Part shown: positions 17,648-26,405 of the stretch, in pieces
How the letters are laid out: each line of letters opens with the position of its first letter
Numbering within the stretch: position 1 is the stretch's first letter
Virus record (IMG/VR): IMGVR_UViG_3300030202_003282
Span: 52,754-116,753 of that record
Direction: 5' to 3' (one strand)
Length of the DNA stretch: 64,000 nucleotides
Origin: a virus
Notes under the pieces: model-generated
Databases searched by the model: none
What the model was told of the DNA's origin: nothing
Seen by the model: only the letters and a program-made list of their open reading frames with translations
Translations under genes and position numbers: made by a program

Positions 17648-18498
17648 ATTTTATAATTACCCATTGTAAAAAAATCTTGTGCTTCAATATCTGCTGCTGC
17701 ATTTGTTGCTTCTTCAGGTATACTGCTAGGACTATCTGTGGGGTTAATTCCCATACTTGATAATACATTAGATGTATAAAATTCATGAAACTTTTGCAAA
17801 TCACTTAACCAACTAGTAGGATGAGATTTTTTTAAAGCATGTGTTACATGGTTATAAAATACCCATGCATTTTCTTGATCACATTGATAATCATAAGAAG
17901 GATCAGTCATTTCTTTTTTAACTGTAGAAAGATGACTTGTTTCAAGAATATTTTCCTCAGCATACAAACGTCCTAATAATTCAGATTGTGTTTGCTTATC
18001 TAAAGTAATATTTTTCATATTTCTTTTATCATCCACAAGCCTCTTATAGAATTTTTCAGCACTTTTGATTTGATTACTTATTTGCATTTTAGCATCAAAA
18101 TTTGCACTTCCTGTATGTTTTCTTGCATATGACATCATATCTCCTGCACACATGCCATTATTACATACTAAAACATATCCTCCAATTGCACATTGAAATC
18201 TTATTCTTTTATTGTAACTGTTTAGCCAAGCAAACATCATTCCCAATTCAGTTTCTGAATTTAAATTAGGATCTAAATAATTATTCTTTGGTTTTATATA
18301 ATAGATGCCTTGAGCAATTTGTGCTTCATCAGTACATCTATATTGCTCATCTGTAATTACAAACCCAGAAGCATTTAATAAATTTACGGTGTTATCTATA
18401 ACTTCTCTATGAGGAATTACAGTATAACTTTTTTTATGATTTGGTGTTGCAGCATTAATAATATCATATTTATCTGCAAATTGAATTTTTTTTGGCAT
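17644..18498 (-). CDS. DUF932-like phage/plasmid protein
   Basis: This 284-residue protein resembles the DUF932 (TIGR03299-type) family common on phages and plasmids. The diagnostic part is the central region about residues 97-130, with GYVLVCNNGMCAGD followed by a helical domain. These proteins are often near replication and recombination genes, but their biochemical role is unclear. It is followed by an overlapping small gene and preceded by a 74-residue gene. Confidence 0.7.
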   Translation of the reverse strand: MPKKIQFADKYDIINAATPNHKKSYTVIPHREVIDNTVNLLNASGFVITDEQYRCTDEAQIAQGIYYIKPKNNYLDPNLNSETELGMMFAWLNSYNKRIRFQCAIGGYVLVCNNGMCAGDMMSYARKHTGSANFDAKMQISNQIKSAEKFYKRLVDDKRNMKNITLDKQTQSELLGRLYAEENILETSHLSTVKKEMTDPSYDYQCDQENAWVFYNHVTHALKKSHPTSWLSDLQKFHEFYTSNVLSSMGINPTDSPSSIPEEATNAAADIEAQDFFTMGNYKI

Positions 18499-18500
18499 AA

Positions 18501-18725
18501 TTAATCAATTAATTTATTAGTTAAAGGAATATCAGCTTTTCTTCTTTTAAGTTTAGCTTCTCTTGTTTTTTGTATAATGTATTCCCTAAAAGTTCTTTCA
18601 TTAAACTTAGGGTTAACCTTTTTTAGCATTTTAGATAAGTTTGCTAATAACTCATTTCTACATCCATCATTAACGACAGATATAGAAATGGCATCAGCAA
18701 TTAAAATGAAATCTTTTTTAGTCAT
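18501..18725 (-). CDS. Small basic hypothetical protein
   Basis: Encodes 74 residues, helical and Lys/Arg-rich toward the C-terminus. Its start overlaps the stop of the MazG-like gene by 4 bases and its stop is 2 bases before the DUF932 gene, so it is firmly within the operon. No family recognised. Confidence 0.6.
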   Translation of the reverse strand: MTKKDFILIADAISISVVNDGCRNELLANLSKMLKKVNPKFNERTFREYIIQKTREAKLKRRKADIPLTNKLID

Positions 18726-19087
18726 TTTTTGTTAAGAATTTGTTTTTCTTCTTTAGAAATTTCATCCCAATTATATTTAGGAAGACTTTCTTCTTTAACA
18801 AATTGACCGTTGATCATTTTTCCTTTTCTTTTTGCTATTACTTTATATGCTGATTCAAGACATTCTTCAAGAGATACTTTTTGCATTTTAGCTTGAATAA
18901 TAAGAGTGACCATAATGTCACCCATAGCATCTATAATCTCTGCACGGTCATCACTATTGATAGCCGTGCAAAGCTCTGTTGTTTCTTCCAATGTTTTTAA
19001 TGCTTGGGCCATTGGTGTAGCTTTTTCAAAGATACCTTTATCTTCTGCCCATTTTTCTACGGCACATTCTAATTCAAAATAATCCAT
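18722..19087 (-). CDS. MazG-like nucleotide pyrophosphohydrolase
   Basis: A 121-residue all-alpha NTP pyrophosphohydrolase fold. The metal-binding motifs are visible: EETTE (Glu34, Glu35, Glu38) and EIIDAMGD (Glu50, Asp53, Asp57). Phage MazG proteins hydrolyse nucleoside triphosphates or alarmone-like nucleotides and may keep the host metabolically active. It lies just downstream of the DNA polymerase gene (9-base gap), which suits a nucleotide-pool role. Confidence 0.8.
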   Translation of the reverse strand: MDYFELECAVEKWAEDKGIFEKATPMAQALKTLEETTELCTAINSDDRAEIIDAMGDIMVTLIIQAKMQKVSLEECLESAYKVIAKRKGKMINGQFVKEESLPKYNWDEISKEEKQILNKK

Positions 19088-19096
19088 TTTTTTAAT

Positions 19097-21088
19097 TTAA
19101 AATAATTGTAATTGATTTGCTGAAACTTGCAATATATTATTGATTTCTTTTTCTATAGCTTGTAAATAATAGCCATTATCAATATTATAATTTTCCCACT
19201 TGGGTTCAAGTTTCATATCATTATAGATATGTTGTAACCATTTTCCAGCTTCTAATTGTATTTCTCTTTTATCTTCTTTATTTACTTTAATAATTTTTAC
19301 GCCAGATTTGGTGATATAATATCTATTGATTTTTTGCAATTCTTCTTCATTAAATTCACCATTTTTAATATACCTGGATACTTGTTTCCAATTACCTTTT
19401 GATTTACCTCCTATACAATAGTCAAGAATATTTTTATTTTTATTTAAATATTCTTCTGGAAGTATATCATGAATAAAGTAATTGTAAATAGCTTTAGGTA
19501 TAATTAATTTTGATTTATTTTTATGAAGAGCTAAATCATGAAAATCAAATCTACCTTTCATTTTAGCAGGTGCATAAAGAAATTTATTATTTACTATTTT
19601 AAATAAATAATGCGGGTTAGATTGTTTGATTTTTCTCCAAGTTGTAATGTCCACCTCTTTAAAATTATTTAGACCAATGTAATTATTTACATCACCTAAA
19701 ACTAATTTTTGGTATTCATCATGTTCTAAGTTCAAATCAGTTATATCTTCCCATTCTTTACATATTTCCATATACTGATCATAATATTCTCTAGGTATTC
19801 TAGTTTCAATACCATCAGTATTTTGTAATAACGCCACAGCTCCAGGTATTCTTTCCATTATCATTTCATATAACATCATCAAACTAAGTTGACCATTTAC
19901 AGTTATACGCATACATAATTCAGGATCATAAAAAAAGCTGTTTTCATCATTACTTAAACCAAAAGTTGAATTAAGTATAATTTTATAAACATAATTCATA
20001 GGATTGCTCTTAGGAATTTTCTTTCTTTCTTTAAAGAACCATTCATACTGATCACAAAATTCTTCTTTTGGAAAATGTGCTGGGGACCATTTATTTTTAA
20101 TAGCTAGGTTTGGATAAAAACTAGTAACATCTGAAGACATAATCATATGTTCATCATCAGATACATAAACCCCTTTTTTTCTAGCTCCATGAACACCACC
20201 TAAACCAAAATGTGTAGAAACATTTTTATAATCAATGTGATATTTAAATTGACCTTTTAGTCTCATAGCATCTAATTCAACAGCTTTAAACCGGCTTAAT
20301 AGATTCTGAAACTCCAAAGACTCAAACTTTATATAAGGAAGTATAATATCATTTAACTTAATAGTATCACGATAAGTTCTCATCTTTTTAATTTCACCTT
20401 TATAAATATTAAGTTTTTTACTTAAATAATAAGCAAATAACTCTTTACTAATTCTAGGTTCAGATGCTGAGAATAAATTAATATTATACTGCTGCGTAAG
20501 ATCTTTACGTAGTCCTATTTGTGATTTTGATCTATTATAGATTTCTTTAGTTGATTTTACGTCATTAATGCAATATCTAATTATAAGATCAATCTCCTCT
20601 TTAGAAGAAATATTAGTAGTATGCTCAATGGGCATGTCAATAATATTTTCCCAATCCATACTATATTGGATCCATTTAAGACTAGATCTTTTAGCGGGAT
20701 TATCCCAATGATGCATTTTAAAAATATCAATTTGACCAATAGTTAAATGCCATTGTGGATATACCTGCCATTGTTTACTTTTAGATCTATTGATACAATC
20801 TTGAGCCATTTGATAAATCCAGGCAGCTATTTCTTCTGGAGTTTGAGTTAATAAAAAATCTTTATTATTTAATATATGCTGAGTGATCTGTGCATCAAAT
20901 GCTAATCCATTATAAGATATATGCCACTCTCTATTTTCAACGTTATTTTCTAAAAAACTTATGAATTCTTCTAAATCATTCTGTAAAGCATGTATAACAA
21001 AGATTTTTACCTCTTCTTTTTTATAATGTTCAAACACGCCTACAAAACAATTAGATAAAGTTTCATAGTCCATTACATAGTGATTCAT
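19097..21088 (-). CDS. Family B DNA polymerase with 3'-5' exonuclease and C-terminal clamp-binding motif
   Basis: The phage replicative polymerase, 663 residues. Exonuclease motifs: Asp7/Glu9 (DYE), Asn60...Phe64-Asp65, Tyr172-x3-Asp176. Polymerase motif A is Asp320 in DVTSFYPN; motif B is Lys369...Asn373...Gly377; motif C is NTDG (Asp425), where the usual DTDS has Asn in place of the first Asp. Only about 49 residues separate motifs A and B, so the long TPR2 insertion of protein-primed polymerases is absent. The last five residues, QLQLF, match the beta-sliding-clamp binding consensus, suggesting use of the host clamp. Its start overlaps the upstream small gene by 4 bases. Confidence 0.9.
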   Translation of the reverse strand: MNHYVMDYETLSNCFVGVFEHYKKEEVKIFVIHALQNDLEEFISFLENNVENREWHISYNGLAFDAQITQHILNNKDFLLTQTPEEIAAWIYQMAQDCINRSKSKQWQVYPQWHLTIGQIDIFKMHHWDNPAKRSSLKWIQYSMDWENIIDMPIEHTTNISSKEEIDLIIRYCINDVKSTKEIYNRSKSQIGLRKDLTQQYNINLFSASEPRISKELFAYYLSKKLNIYKGEIKKMRTYRDTIKLNDIILPYIKFESLEFQNLLSRFKAVELDAMRLKGQFKYHIDYKNVSTHFGLGGVHGARKKGVYVSDDEHMIMSSDVTSFYPNLAIKNKWSPAHFPKEEFCDQYEWFFKERKKIPKSNPMNYVYKIILNSTFGLSNDENSFFYDPELCMRITVNGQLSLMMLYEMIMERIPGAVALLQNTDGIETRIPREYYDQYMEICKEWEDITDLNLEHDEYQKLVLGDVNNYIGLNNFKEVDITTWRKIKQSNPHYLFKIVNNKFLYAPAKMKGRFDFHDLALHKNKSKLIIPKAIYNYFIHDILPEEYLNKNKNILDYCIGGKSKGNWKQVSRYIKNGEFNEEELQKINRYYITKSGVKIIKVNKEDKREIQLEAGKWLQHIYNDMKLEPKWENYNIDNGYYLQAIEKEINNILQVSANQLQLF

Positions 21089-21429
21089 ATATTTTTAGAG
21101 TTTTTAATATCTGTTATTCTTTTTCTTAGTGCATGTTTAAACTGTGCATTTAATTGCGGCAATTTAACATACCATTCTAAATAAGGTAGGTCCTTACATT
21201 CTTGTATAAGCTGATTTTTATATTTACCAAAAGTAAACTTTTTTACTTCAAATGTTCTAGTTTCAGTAATAGTAGAATATTTAAATTGAAATTTTCTTTT
21301 TCCTTTCATTACTAGTCTACTCTCATCAGCACTTTCTTTAATTTTTGTTACGGGAATTCCCAACATTTCACCGGCCAACTTCATTGATTCAAAATTTTGA
21401 CGTGTGAAAATATCCATTACTGGTTTCAT
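21085..21429 (-). CDS. Small protein with ExoX-type C-terminal domain
   Basis: Encodes 114 residues. The segment about 66-92 (FTFGKYKNQLIQECKDLPYLEW) matches the short domain found at the C-terminus of exodeoxyribonuclease X-like exonucleases and in stand-alone DUF3820-type proteins. It overlaps the polymerase start and could be a polymerase accessory or DNA-binding factor. A terminator-like hairpin lies immediately upstream, so it probably begins a separate transcription unit or is read through. Confidence 0.6.
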   Translation of the reverse strand: MKPVMDIFTRQNFESMKLAGEMLGIPVTKIKESADESRLVMKGKRKFQFKYSTITETRTFEVKKFTFGKYKNQLIQECKDLPYLEWYVKLPQLNAQFKHALRKRITDIKNSKNI

Positions 21430-21444
21430 AATTTAAAAATAAAA

Positions 21445-21472
21445 AAAGGGATACAAATTAATGCATCCCTTT
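21445..21472 (-). terminator. Rho-independent terminator
   Basis: A perfect 8-bp stem (21445-21452 with 21465-21472) followed leftward by a run of seven T on the - strand. It lies between the 143-residue gene and the polymerase operon. Confidence 0.8.
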
Positions 21473-21501
21473 AATGATAAACATAAAAAGAACTTAACAA
21501 T

Positions 21502-21933
21502 TTAAGCGTTAGGTCCTAGAATAAGATTTGAAGGCTTTACATCTTTTGTTTCTACAAAATATTCATCAGTATCAAATTCTTTATAGTTAATAGCAAATAA
21601 TGCTAAAAATGTTTGAATATCCTCTTTTTCAGTTAAATAAAATTCAGAAAAAGTATCTACAGATACTCTTTGCTCTTTAACTGTTTTTCCGGCTTCTTTG
21701 TTAGGTACTTTAAGCCTTTGAGGTTGTCCTTCTTCATTTAGTCTTGGGACCATATGAAAAGACTGTTTCATATTTTTTGTTATTACAGCAAGGATTGTTG
21801 TTGTAGGATCAAACATTGCTTCAACATATGGGCAGTCTAAAGTGACTGGTACTAGATTAAAAGTTTTGACATTTCTAAATGTCCCTGTAGTAAGGAGCAT
21901 GTTAGCTCCAACGGTTGGTTTTGTATTTGCCAT
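21502..21933 (-). CDS. Hypothetical protein of the recombination/replication block
   Basis: A 143-residue, beta-rich protein, no family recognised. It starts at the stop of the upstream 195-residue gene (1-base overlap) and is followed by a strong terminator, so it ends the operon that starts with the nuclease genes. Having its own terminator suggests it may be strongly expressed. Confidence 0.65.
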   Translation of the reverse strand: MANTKPTVGANMLLTTGTFRNVKTFNLVPVTLDCPYVEAMFDPTTTILAVITKNMKQSFHMVPRLNEEGQPQRLKVPNKEAGKTVKEQRVSVDTFSEFYLTEKEDIQTFLALFAINYKEFDTDEYFVETKDVKPSNLILGPNA

Positions 21934-22520
21934 TATTTATTTTTTTCCAAAGATACAGATTTATTTTTGATTTGCAAGTTTTCAGGTTCAGGATCTACTA
22001 AAGTTTCTTTATCTAAATCCGGTTTACTACACAGTTCATAAACATCTTGAATAGCTTCAATTTTTACACCTAAGTAATCAGCATATGTTCCGTGATATTC
22101 TTCTGGATTAATATAACTTTGTATATAATTAGATACTGTTCCAACTTCACCAAAAAAATTAGATATGATATCTTTAGTTTTTACACTAAATTTTGAATAT
22201 TTACCTTTTCTAAATACTTCAAGATCTCTTTTAAAAGGACTAAAATCAAAAACATAAAGATGTGTTTCTTCATCTAATTGATAATAAGCTTCAAATAACT
22301 TATGAGATTTTAAGAATTTAAATTCAAAGTTTTTAAACTTTTCTATTTCCTCTGGATCTACAGAGTATAAACAAAGAAATTTGTTTTCTAAAGCATCATA
22401 TACATTATTCCAAGCAATAAAAGTTTCAGAAGGGACATGTGTAATGCCTTTTCTAAGACTCAAAAGTGGATATAAAAACACTTTGCTTTTTTGAAAATAA
22501 TCTGTATATATACTCTTCAT
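21933..22520 (-). CDS. Hypothetical protein
   Basis: Encodes 195 residues; aromatic, alpha/beta, with a Lys/Glu-rich tail after about residue 170. No family recognised. It is directly adjacent to the PD-(D/E)XK nuclease gene upstream (no gap) and may act with it in recombination. Confidence 0.6.
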   Translation of the reverse strand: MKSIYTDYFQKSKVFLYPLLSLRKGITHVPSETFIAWNNVYDALENKFLCLYSVDPEEIEKFKNFEFKFLKSHKLFEAYYQLDEETHLYVFDFSPFKRDLEVFRKGKYSKFSVKTKDIISNFFGEVGTVSNYIQSYINPEEYHGTYADYLGVKIEAIQDVYELCSKPDLDKETLVDPEPENLQIKNKSVSLEKNK

Positions 22521-23504
22521 TTATAAAATAATTTTATTATTTAAAAACTCATACGGTAATTCATATTTTTTTTCCGTGTAATGATAATTAACTTTTTCAA
22601 GACAATGTTCCATTTTACTAGCCCATCTTCTTAATGTTTCACCAGACACATCAAAAACATATACCTGGTTATATTTATCAATCACTACAAATTTAAATAA
22701 TATTTTATAATCTGAGGCAGCCTCATCTAAATTATCTATCACTAGTTTAGTATAAACCGCTGCTTGTAAATCATAATTCCAATAATCTATTGCATCTGTA
22801 AAATCAGTAATAGTTTTACCAGTAGTTTTTAAATCAACTATGGTTATTGTTTTTTGATCATGATTGATTTGATAATAATCAATTATGCCTTTTAAACCAA
22901 ACTTATATGATTGTAATTCACTGGTTAATTTATTTTCTGCATATGCTTCAATAGGATCTAATTCAAAATCAGTTTGTGCTAAGTTAAATAAAGACATTAC
23001 TTCTTCATTTGATTTAATAATCTCTACTCTTTCTTGACATCTAACCAATGTATCTTGATCTATAACATCTTTTCCAGTAGTGCACATAAACTTATAATAA
23101 TCCTCAGCATCAGTAGTTTTTACTTTAGCAACTCTTGATTGATCTGTTTTTAATGACTGATAAAGATTTGCTTCTTTTAATGAATCTAAAATCACAAAAT
23201 CTTCTACGTCAGCTAAAACAGGAACATCTGTATGTAAAGTAACACTTTTAAGAACTTTTTTTATATTATCAGAAGGAACTTTACCTGGAACCATTGAAAA
23301 TATATTATTTAAATTATTTGGTTCAAATAAAAGACAGTGAATTACACGGCCTTCAATTAGATGTTTATCTGTTCTCTCCTCTCTATCTAAAAGAACATAC
23401 TCCTTATAGAATAATTTAGGAGAAAATAACATTTTATTTATAGAAGAATAACTAAAGCTAAACTTCTTGTTGTAAAAACTATTTTCTTTTTCTTTATTTA
23501 TCAT
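22521..23504 (-). CDS. RecB/RecE-type PD-(D/E)XK nuclease
   Basis: A 327-residue nuclease of the Cas4/RecE superfamily. Motifs: His56 (GRVIH), Asp209 (GIIDYY), Asp224-Leu-Lys226 in IVDLKTTGK, and Gln247-x3-Tyr251. Such phage proteins resect double-strand ends for recombination. It sits with RusA, NinB-like and ssDNA-binding-like genes in the same block. Its start overlaps the stop of a tiny zinc-ribbon gene by 11 bases. Confidence 0.85.
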   Translation of the reverse strand: MINKEKENSFYNKKFSFSYSSINKMLFSPKLFYKEYVLLDREERTDKHLIEGRVIHCLLFEPNNLNNIFSMVPGKVPSDNIKKVLKSVTLHTDVPVLADVEDFVILDSLKEANLYQSLKTDQSRVAKVKTTDAEDYYKFMCTTGKDVIDQDTLVRCQERVEIIKSNEEVMSLFNLAQTDFELDPIEAYAENKLTSELQSYKFGLKGIIDYYQINHDQKTITIVDLKTTGKTITDFTDAIDYWNYDLQAAVYTKLVIDNLDEAASDYKILFKFVVIDKYNQVYVFDVSGETLRRWASKMEHCLEKVNYHYTEKKYELPYEFLNNKIIL

Positions 23505-23670
23505 TTTTCTTTTTTTCAGGTTTATAATTATATACTGCAGCTAATCTAGCAGGAATTACTTTTGTTGTATTACAATTTGTACAACATTTTCCGTCTGCAA
23601 CTGGTGCTGCATTATGAGGATAAAGATCTTTTATCTCTTTCTCACATATAATACAAATTTCTTTACTCAT
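23494..23670 (-). CDS. Tiny zinc-ribbon protein (58 aa)
   Basis: The frame begins MSKEICIICEKE and contains two Cys pairs, C6-x2-C9 and C29/C30...C33 (CCTNC), forming a zinc ribbon, then a basic tail ending KKKNDK. It overlaps the nuclease gene at one end and the upstream gene at the other, so it is an integral operon member. It may bind DNA or a protein partner. Confidence 0.7.
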   Translation of the reverse strand: MSKEICIICEKEIKDLYPHNAAPVADGKCCTNCNTTKVIPARLAAVYNYKPEKKKNDK

Positions 23671-24004
23671 CTTTTTTATTTTTTAATGAATCAAAAGCAG
23701 CATCATCAATTTCCCATCTAGTTAATTTAAAACTATACCCTACATTGGACAAAGCTTTATTAACCCAATAGCATATATGACCAGGTGGTTCACTATCAAG
23801 GATTTCTCCATACTTTTTATTTAATGAAGCTTTCATAACTTTTTTACCTATATAATTATAAAGTTCTTTTTCAGATATTCTTTTTTTAGAATATACTTTT
23901 TTTACTGATGCTTTAATAATACTTCTTACTTTATTATCTCCTTCAACAGTAAACATTTCAAACCCTTTTTTATCTAATCTTTCTAATAAATTTTCTTTAC
24001 TCAT
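23663..24004 (-). CDS. Hypothetical protein
   Basis: The start at 24004 (MSKENLLERL) was chosen because the longer frame to 24058 runs through a structured RNA element. The protein has 113 residues, Lys-rich, with no recognised domain; a PPGHICYWVN segment lies near residue 73. It overlaps the zinc-ribbon gene by 8 bases. Confidence 0.6.
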   Translation of the reverse strand: MSKENLLERLDKKGFEMFTVEGDNKVRSIIKASVKKVYSKKRISEKELYNYIGKKVMKASLNKKYGEILDSEPPGHICYWVNKALSNVGYSFKLTRWEIDDAAFDSLKNKKDE

Positions 24005-24018
24005 ATTTTTTATATTAA

Positions 24019-24081
24019 AGAGGTGAGGGCTGTGCACTAAAAAGTACACAACCCACAATCAATTATGGCAATTGAACCTCT
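24019..24081 (-). ncRNA. Three-way-junction RNA element in operon
   Basis: Outer helix 24019-24024 with 24076-24081, enclosing two hairpins: 24027-24054 (GGG/CCC, TGTG/CACA, ACT/AGT pairs with single mismatches) and 24060-24064 with 24070-24074. It lies between the 417-residue gene and the next gene, on the transcribed - strand. The base pairing is seen by eye; whether it terminates, stabilises or regulates the transcript is unknown. Confidence 0.5.
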
Positions 24082-24084
24082 AAA

Positions 24085-25338
24085 TTAAAATGGTAAATCA
24101 TCAGCAGTATCAAATATTAAATTATCTTCTACATCTGTATACACGCTTACATTTTTTAATGACCATTTTCCATTTTGTGCTTCTAATTTTTCTTTCCATT
24201 CTGGTTTTAATTTAAAAGCACTTGTATCTAGATCAAAAATAGAATTTTTACCAAAACCTGCATTTCCACTTATAACATTAGAAAACATTCTAGTTACTGT
24301 TTCTTTAAATGCAAATTCAGTTAATGCTTCTTCTTGATCTAATTTCTTTATAAATGATTCAAAACCATGAGCATTTTGACCACCATAAAGACCATCTGCA
24401 AAAGATTTCATTCTTGTTCTTAATGATTTTACATTAACGGTATTCCAATTTTTAGCATATCTTAAATTATCATTATTATAATAAAATAATAACGCTAAAT
24501 ATGGAATTGATTTTTCAATGTTACAATTAGACATTAATTCTAAAGCTAATGTGCAGTTTTCTGCATCATCTGCTTCTATCATTTTTAAACATTGATAATA
24601 ATCATCTTCTGTAAGAACATGTGAATCTTCTGTTGTAAATTTATTTAAATGACTATCTAGCACTAATGTAGTGGAATTTAATAATGGTTCTAATGTAGAC
24701 CATTCTTCAGCTTTAACATACCAAGGAGTCTTTCTATTGATGTTTTTCCATTTTAAAGAATTAGTGTCTTTATAAGGACTTAATGAATTTTCTAATATAT
24801 CTTTATTTGAACTAGATTGATTATAAGAATATCCACATGTAATAGCAATTCTAGAATCATTTTCTAAAATATTAAACCATTCAACAATATTTTGCCATGT
24901 TGCTTCCATAAACCTATTACTTTTTTTAAAATCTTGAAATACACTTTTAAGTTCTTCTTTTGATAAAAGAGTGCCTTGGTATTGTTGATCTAATGTAGAG
25001 TCTAAATACTTATAAGATATTACTGAATAATCAGCTTTATCTTGATTTCTAGTAACAGATAAATTATATTTTTCTTTTAAAACATCTACCTTTTGTCTAG
25101 GTAAATCTAATTTAGGAAATCTATAAATAGTTGCATCCTGTAAATCATTTGAATCAATATCTTGTATTGAAAAATTATTTACTAATTGTTTTTTTTGTGA
25201 TTCTCTGATGCTATATCCTTCAGATGCAAATACTATCATACCAAGATATTCTGTTGTAATAGCTTCTGGATTTAATCTATTATTTACATTAAATTTAGGA
25301 TAAAAGTTAAAATTTAAATTATATAGTTTATGTCTCAT
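24085..25338 (-). CDS. Hypothetical replication-block protein with SSB-like C-terminal tip
   Basis: A 417-residue protein of unknown family. Its last residues, DTADDLPF, closely match the acidic, Phe-ending tip of bacterial SSB (E. coli ends DDDIPF), the peptide that recruits replication and repair enzymes. Near residues 68-115 there is a beta-alpha-beta segment (IYRFP...KADYSVI) faintly like BRCT or Toprim-like small folds, also seen in the neighbouring 358-residue protein. The gene overlaps that neighbour by 11 bases, suggesting a two-component complex. Confidence 0.6.
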   Translation of the reverse strand: MRHKLYNLNFNFYPKFNVNNRLNPEAITTEYLGMIVFASEGYSIRESQKKQLVNNFSIQDIDSNDLQDATIYRFPKLDLPRQKVDVLKEKYNLSVTRNQDKADYSVISYKYLDSTLDQQYQGTLLSKEELKSVFQDFKKSNRFMEATWQNIVEWFNILENDSRIAITCGYSYNQSSSNKDILENSLSPYKDTNSLKWKNINRKTPWYVKAEEWSTLEPLLNSTTLVLDSHLNKFTTEDSHVLTEDDYYQCLKMIEADDAENCTLALELMSNCNIEKSIPYLALLFYYNNDNLRYAKNWNTVNVKSLRTRMKSFADGLYGGQNAHGFESFIKKLDQEEALTEFAFKETVTRMFSNVISGNAGFGKNSIFDLDTSAFKLKPEWKEKLEAQNGKWSLKNVSVYTDVEDNLIFDTADDLPF

Positions 25339-26404
25339 TTTTAATTGTTTTTTTTAAATATTTACGATACTCTGGTTTAACACTCACTTTAAATACATAA
25401 AGTTCTCTATTACAAATAGATATTTCTTTTCTTACTAAAGGTTCAAGATGGCAAAAACTTTCATGAGTTAATTGTTCTTTTTCTTCTAAGTACACAATCA
25501 TGTCTTCTGCACTTTTATATCTAAGATTATCCCAATCAACATTTTCTAACCAATATTGCACATCTTTATTTCTATTAAATTTGTGCATATAGTTATCCAT
25601 TTTAGAAATAAATTCCCAAAATAAATGAGGAACTCCTGTTGGATCAATGGTTGGAATTAATTTACCAGCTAATTCAATGTCTTCATTATTATAATTATTA
25701 CATTGACTATAAATTAAATCTCCAAGCTCTTCAGTAAATGGAGTTCTAGTAGCAGAAGATAATAGTAAATCATCCATTGCTATTGGAGTAATTAAACCTG
25801 TGTCAATTTTGTATGCAAGATTTATTGCCATTCCAGTAAGACACCAAACATCATAACAACTCTCTCCTGCTGTATGATCATGACGTCTACCAAATTCTTC
25901 TAGTTTTTCATCCCAAATTACAGAACCATTATCTAAAATCCATTTATTAGCTTGATTTATAAAACTATAATTATTAGAATTATCAAATTCATTAACAGAT
26001 TCATAATTCCATAATTTAAAACTCATATGGCTATTTAATATTCTTTCACCATTATTTAAAGTATGACTAGTATTATCATCATGAACAATAACCATATCAG
26101 CTAAAGTATAGTCATTTGTTATAGTTATTTTATGCTCTTTACATGCAGCTTTTACTCTATCTAAAGAGACAGGAGACTTGCTGTAAACAAAAGCTTTTTT
26201 ACATGAACTAAAGTTTTTTGTTGGAGCTGCAGTTAATATATTATTTATTTTATCATATGTTGTTTCAGATTCTGATACTAACACTTTACCAAACTCATAT
26301 CCTCCGGATAAAGGAACTCCCATAAAAGAGAGCTCCTCATCTGTTCCAAAGAAATGGTCCAGTGCATCTTGATCAAAATCTTGATATACTGTTTTTTTTG
26401 CCAT
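25328..26404 (-). CDS. Hypothetical protein next to MoxR ATPase, BRCT-like segment
   Basis: Encodes 358 residues. A segment at about 62-112 (KKAFVYSKSP...LADMVIVHDD) has the alternating strand-helix-strand pattern of a BRCT-type domain; this is only a visual resemblance. The rest is helical with scattered His/Trp. It starts 2 bases after the MoxR ATPase stop and overlaps the 417-residue gene, so the three genes are expressed together. Confidence 0.55.
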   Translation of the reverse strand: MAKKTVYQDFDQDALDHFFGTDEELSFMGVPLSGGYEFGKVLVSESETTYDKINNILTAAPTKNFSSCKKAFVYSKSPVSLDRVKAACKEHKITITNDYTLADMVIVHDDNTSHTLNNGERILNSHMSFKLWNYESVNEFDNSNNYSFINQANKWILDNGSVIWDEKLEEFGRRHDHTAGESCYDVWCLTGMAINLAYKIDTGLITPIAMDDLLLSSATRTPFTEELGDLIYSQCNNYNNEDIELAGKLIPTIDPTGVPHLFWEFISKMDNYMHKFNRNKDVQYWLENVDWDNLRYKSAEDMIVYLEEKEQLTHESFCHLEPLVRKEISICNRELYVFKVSVKPEYRKYLKKTIKNET

Positions 26405-26405
26405 T

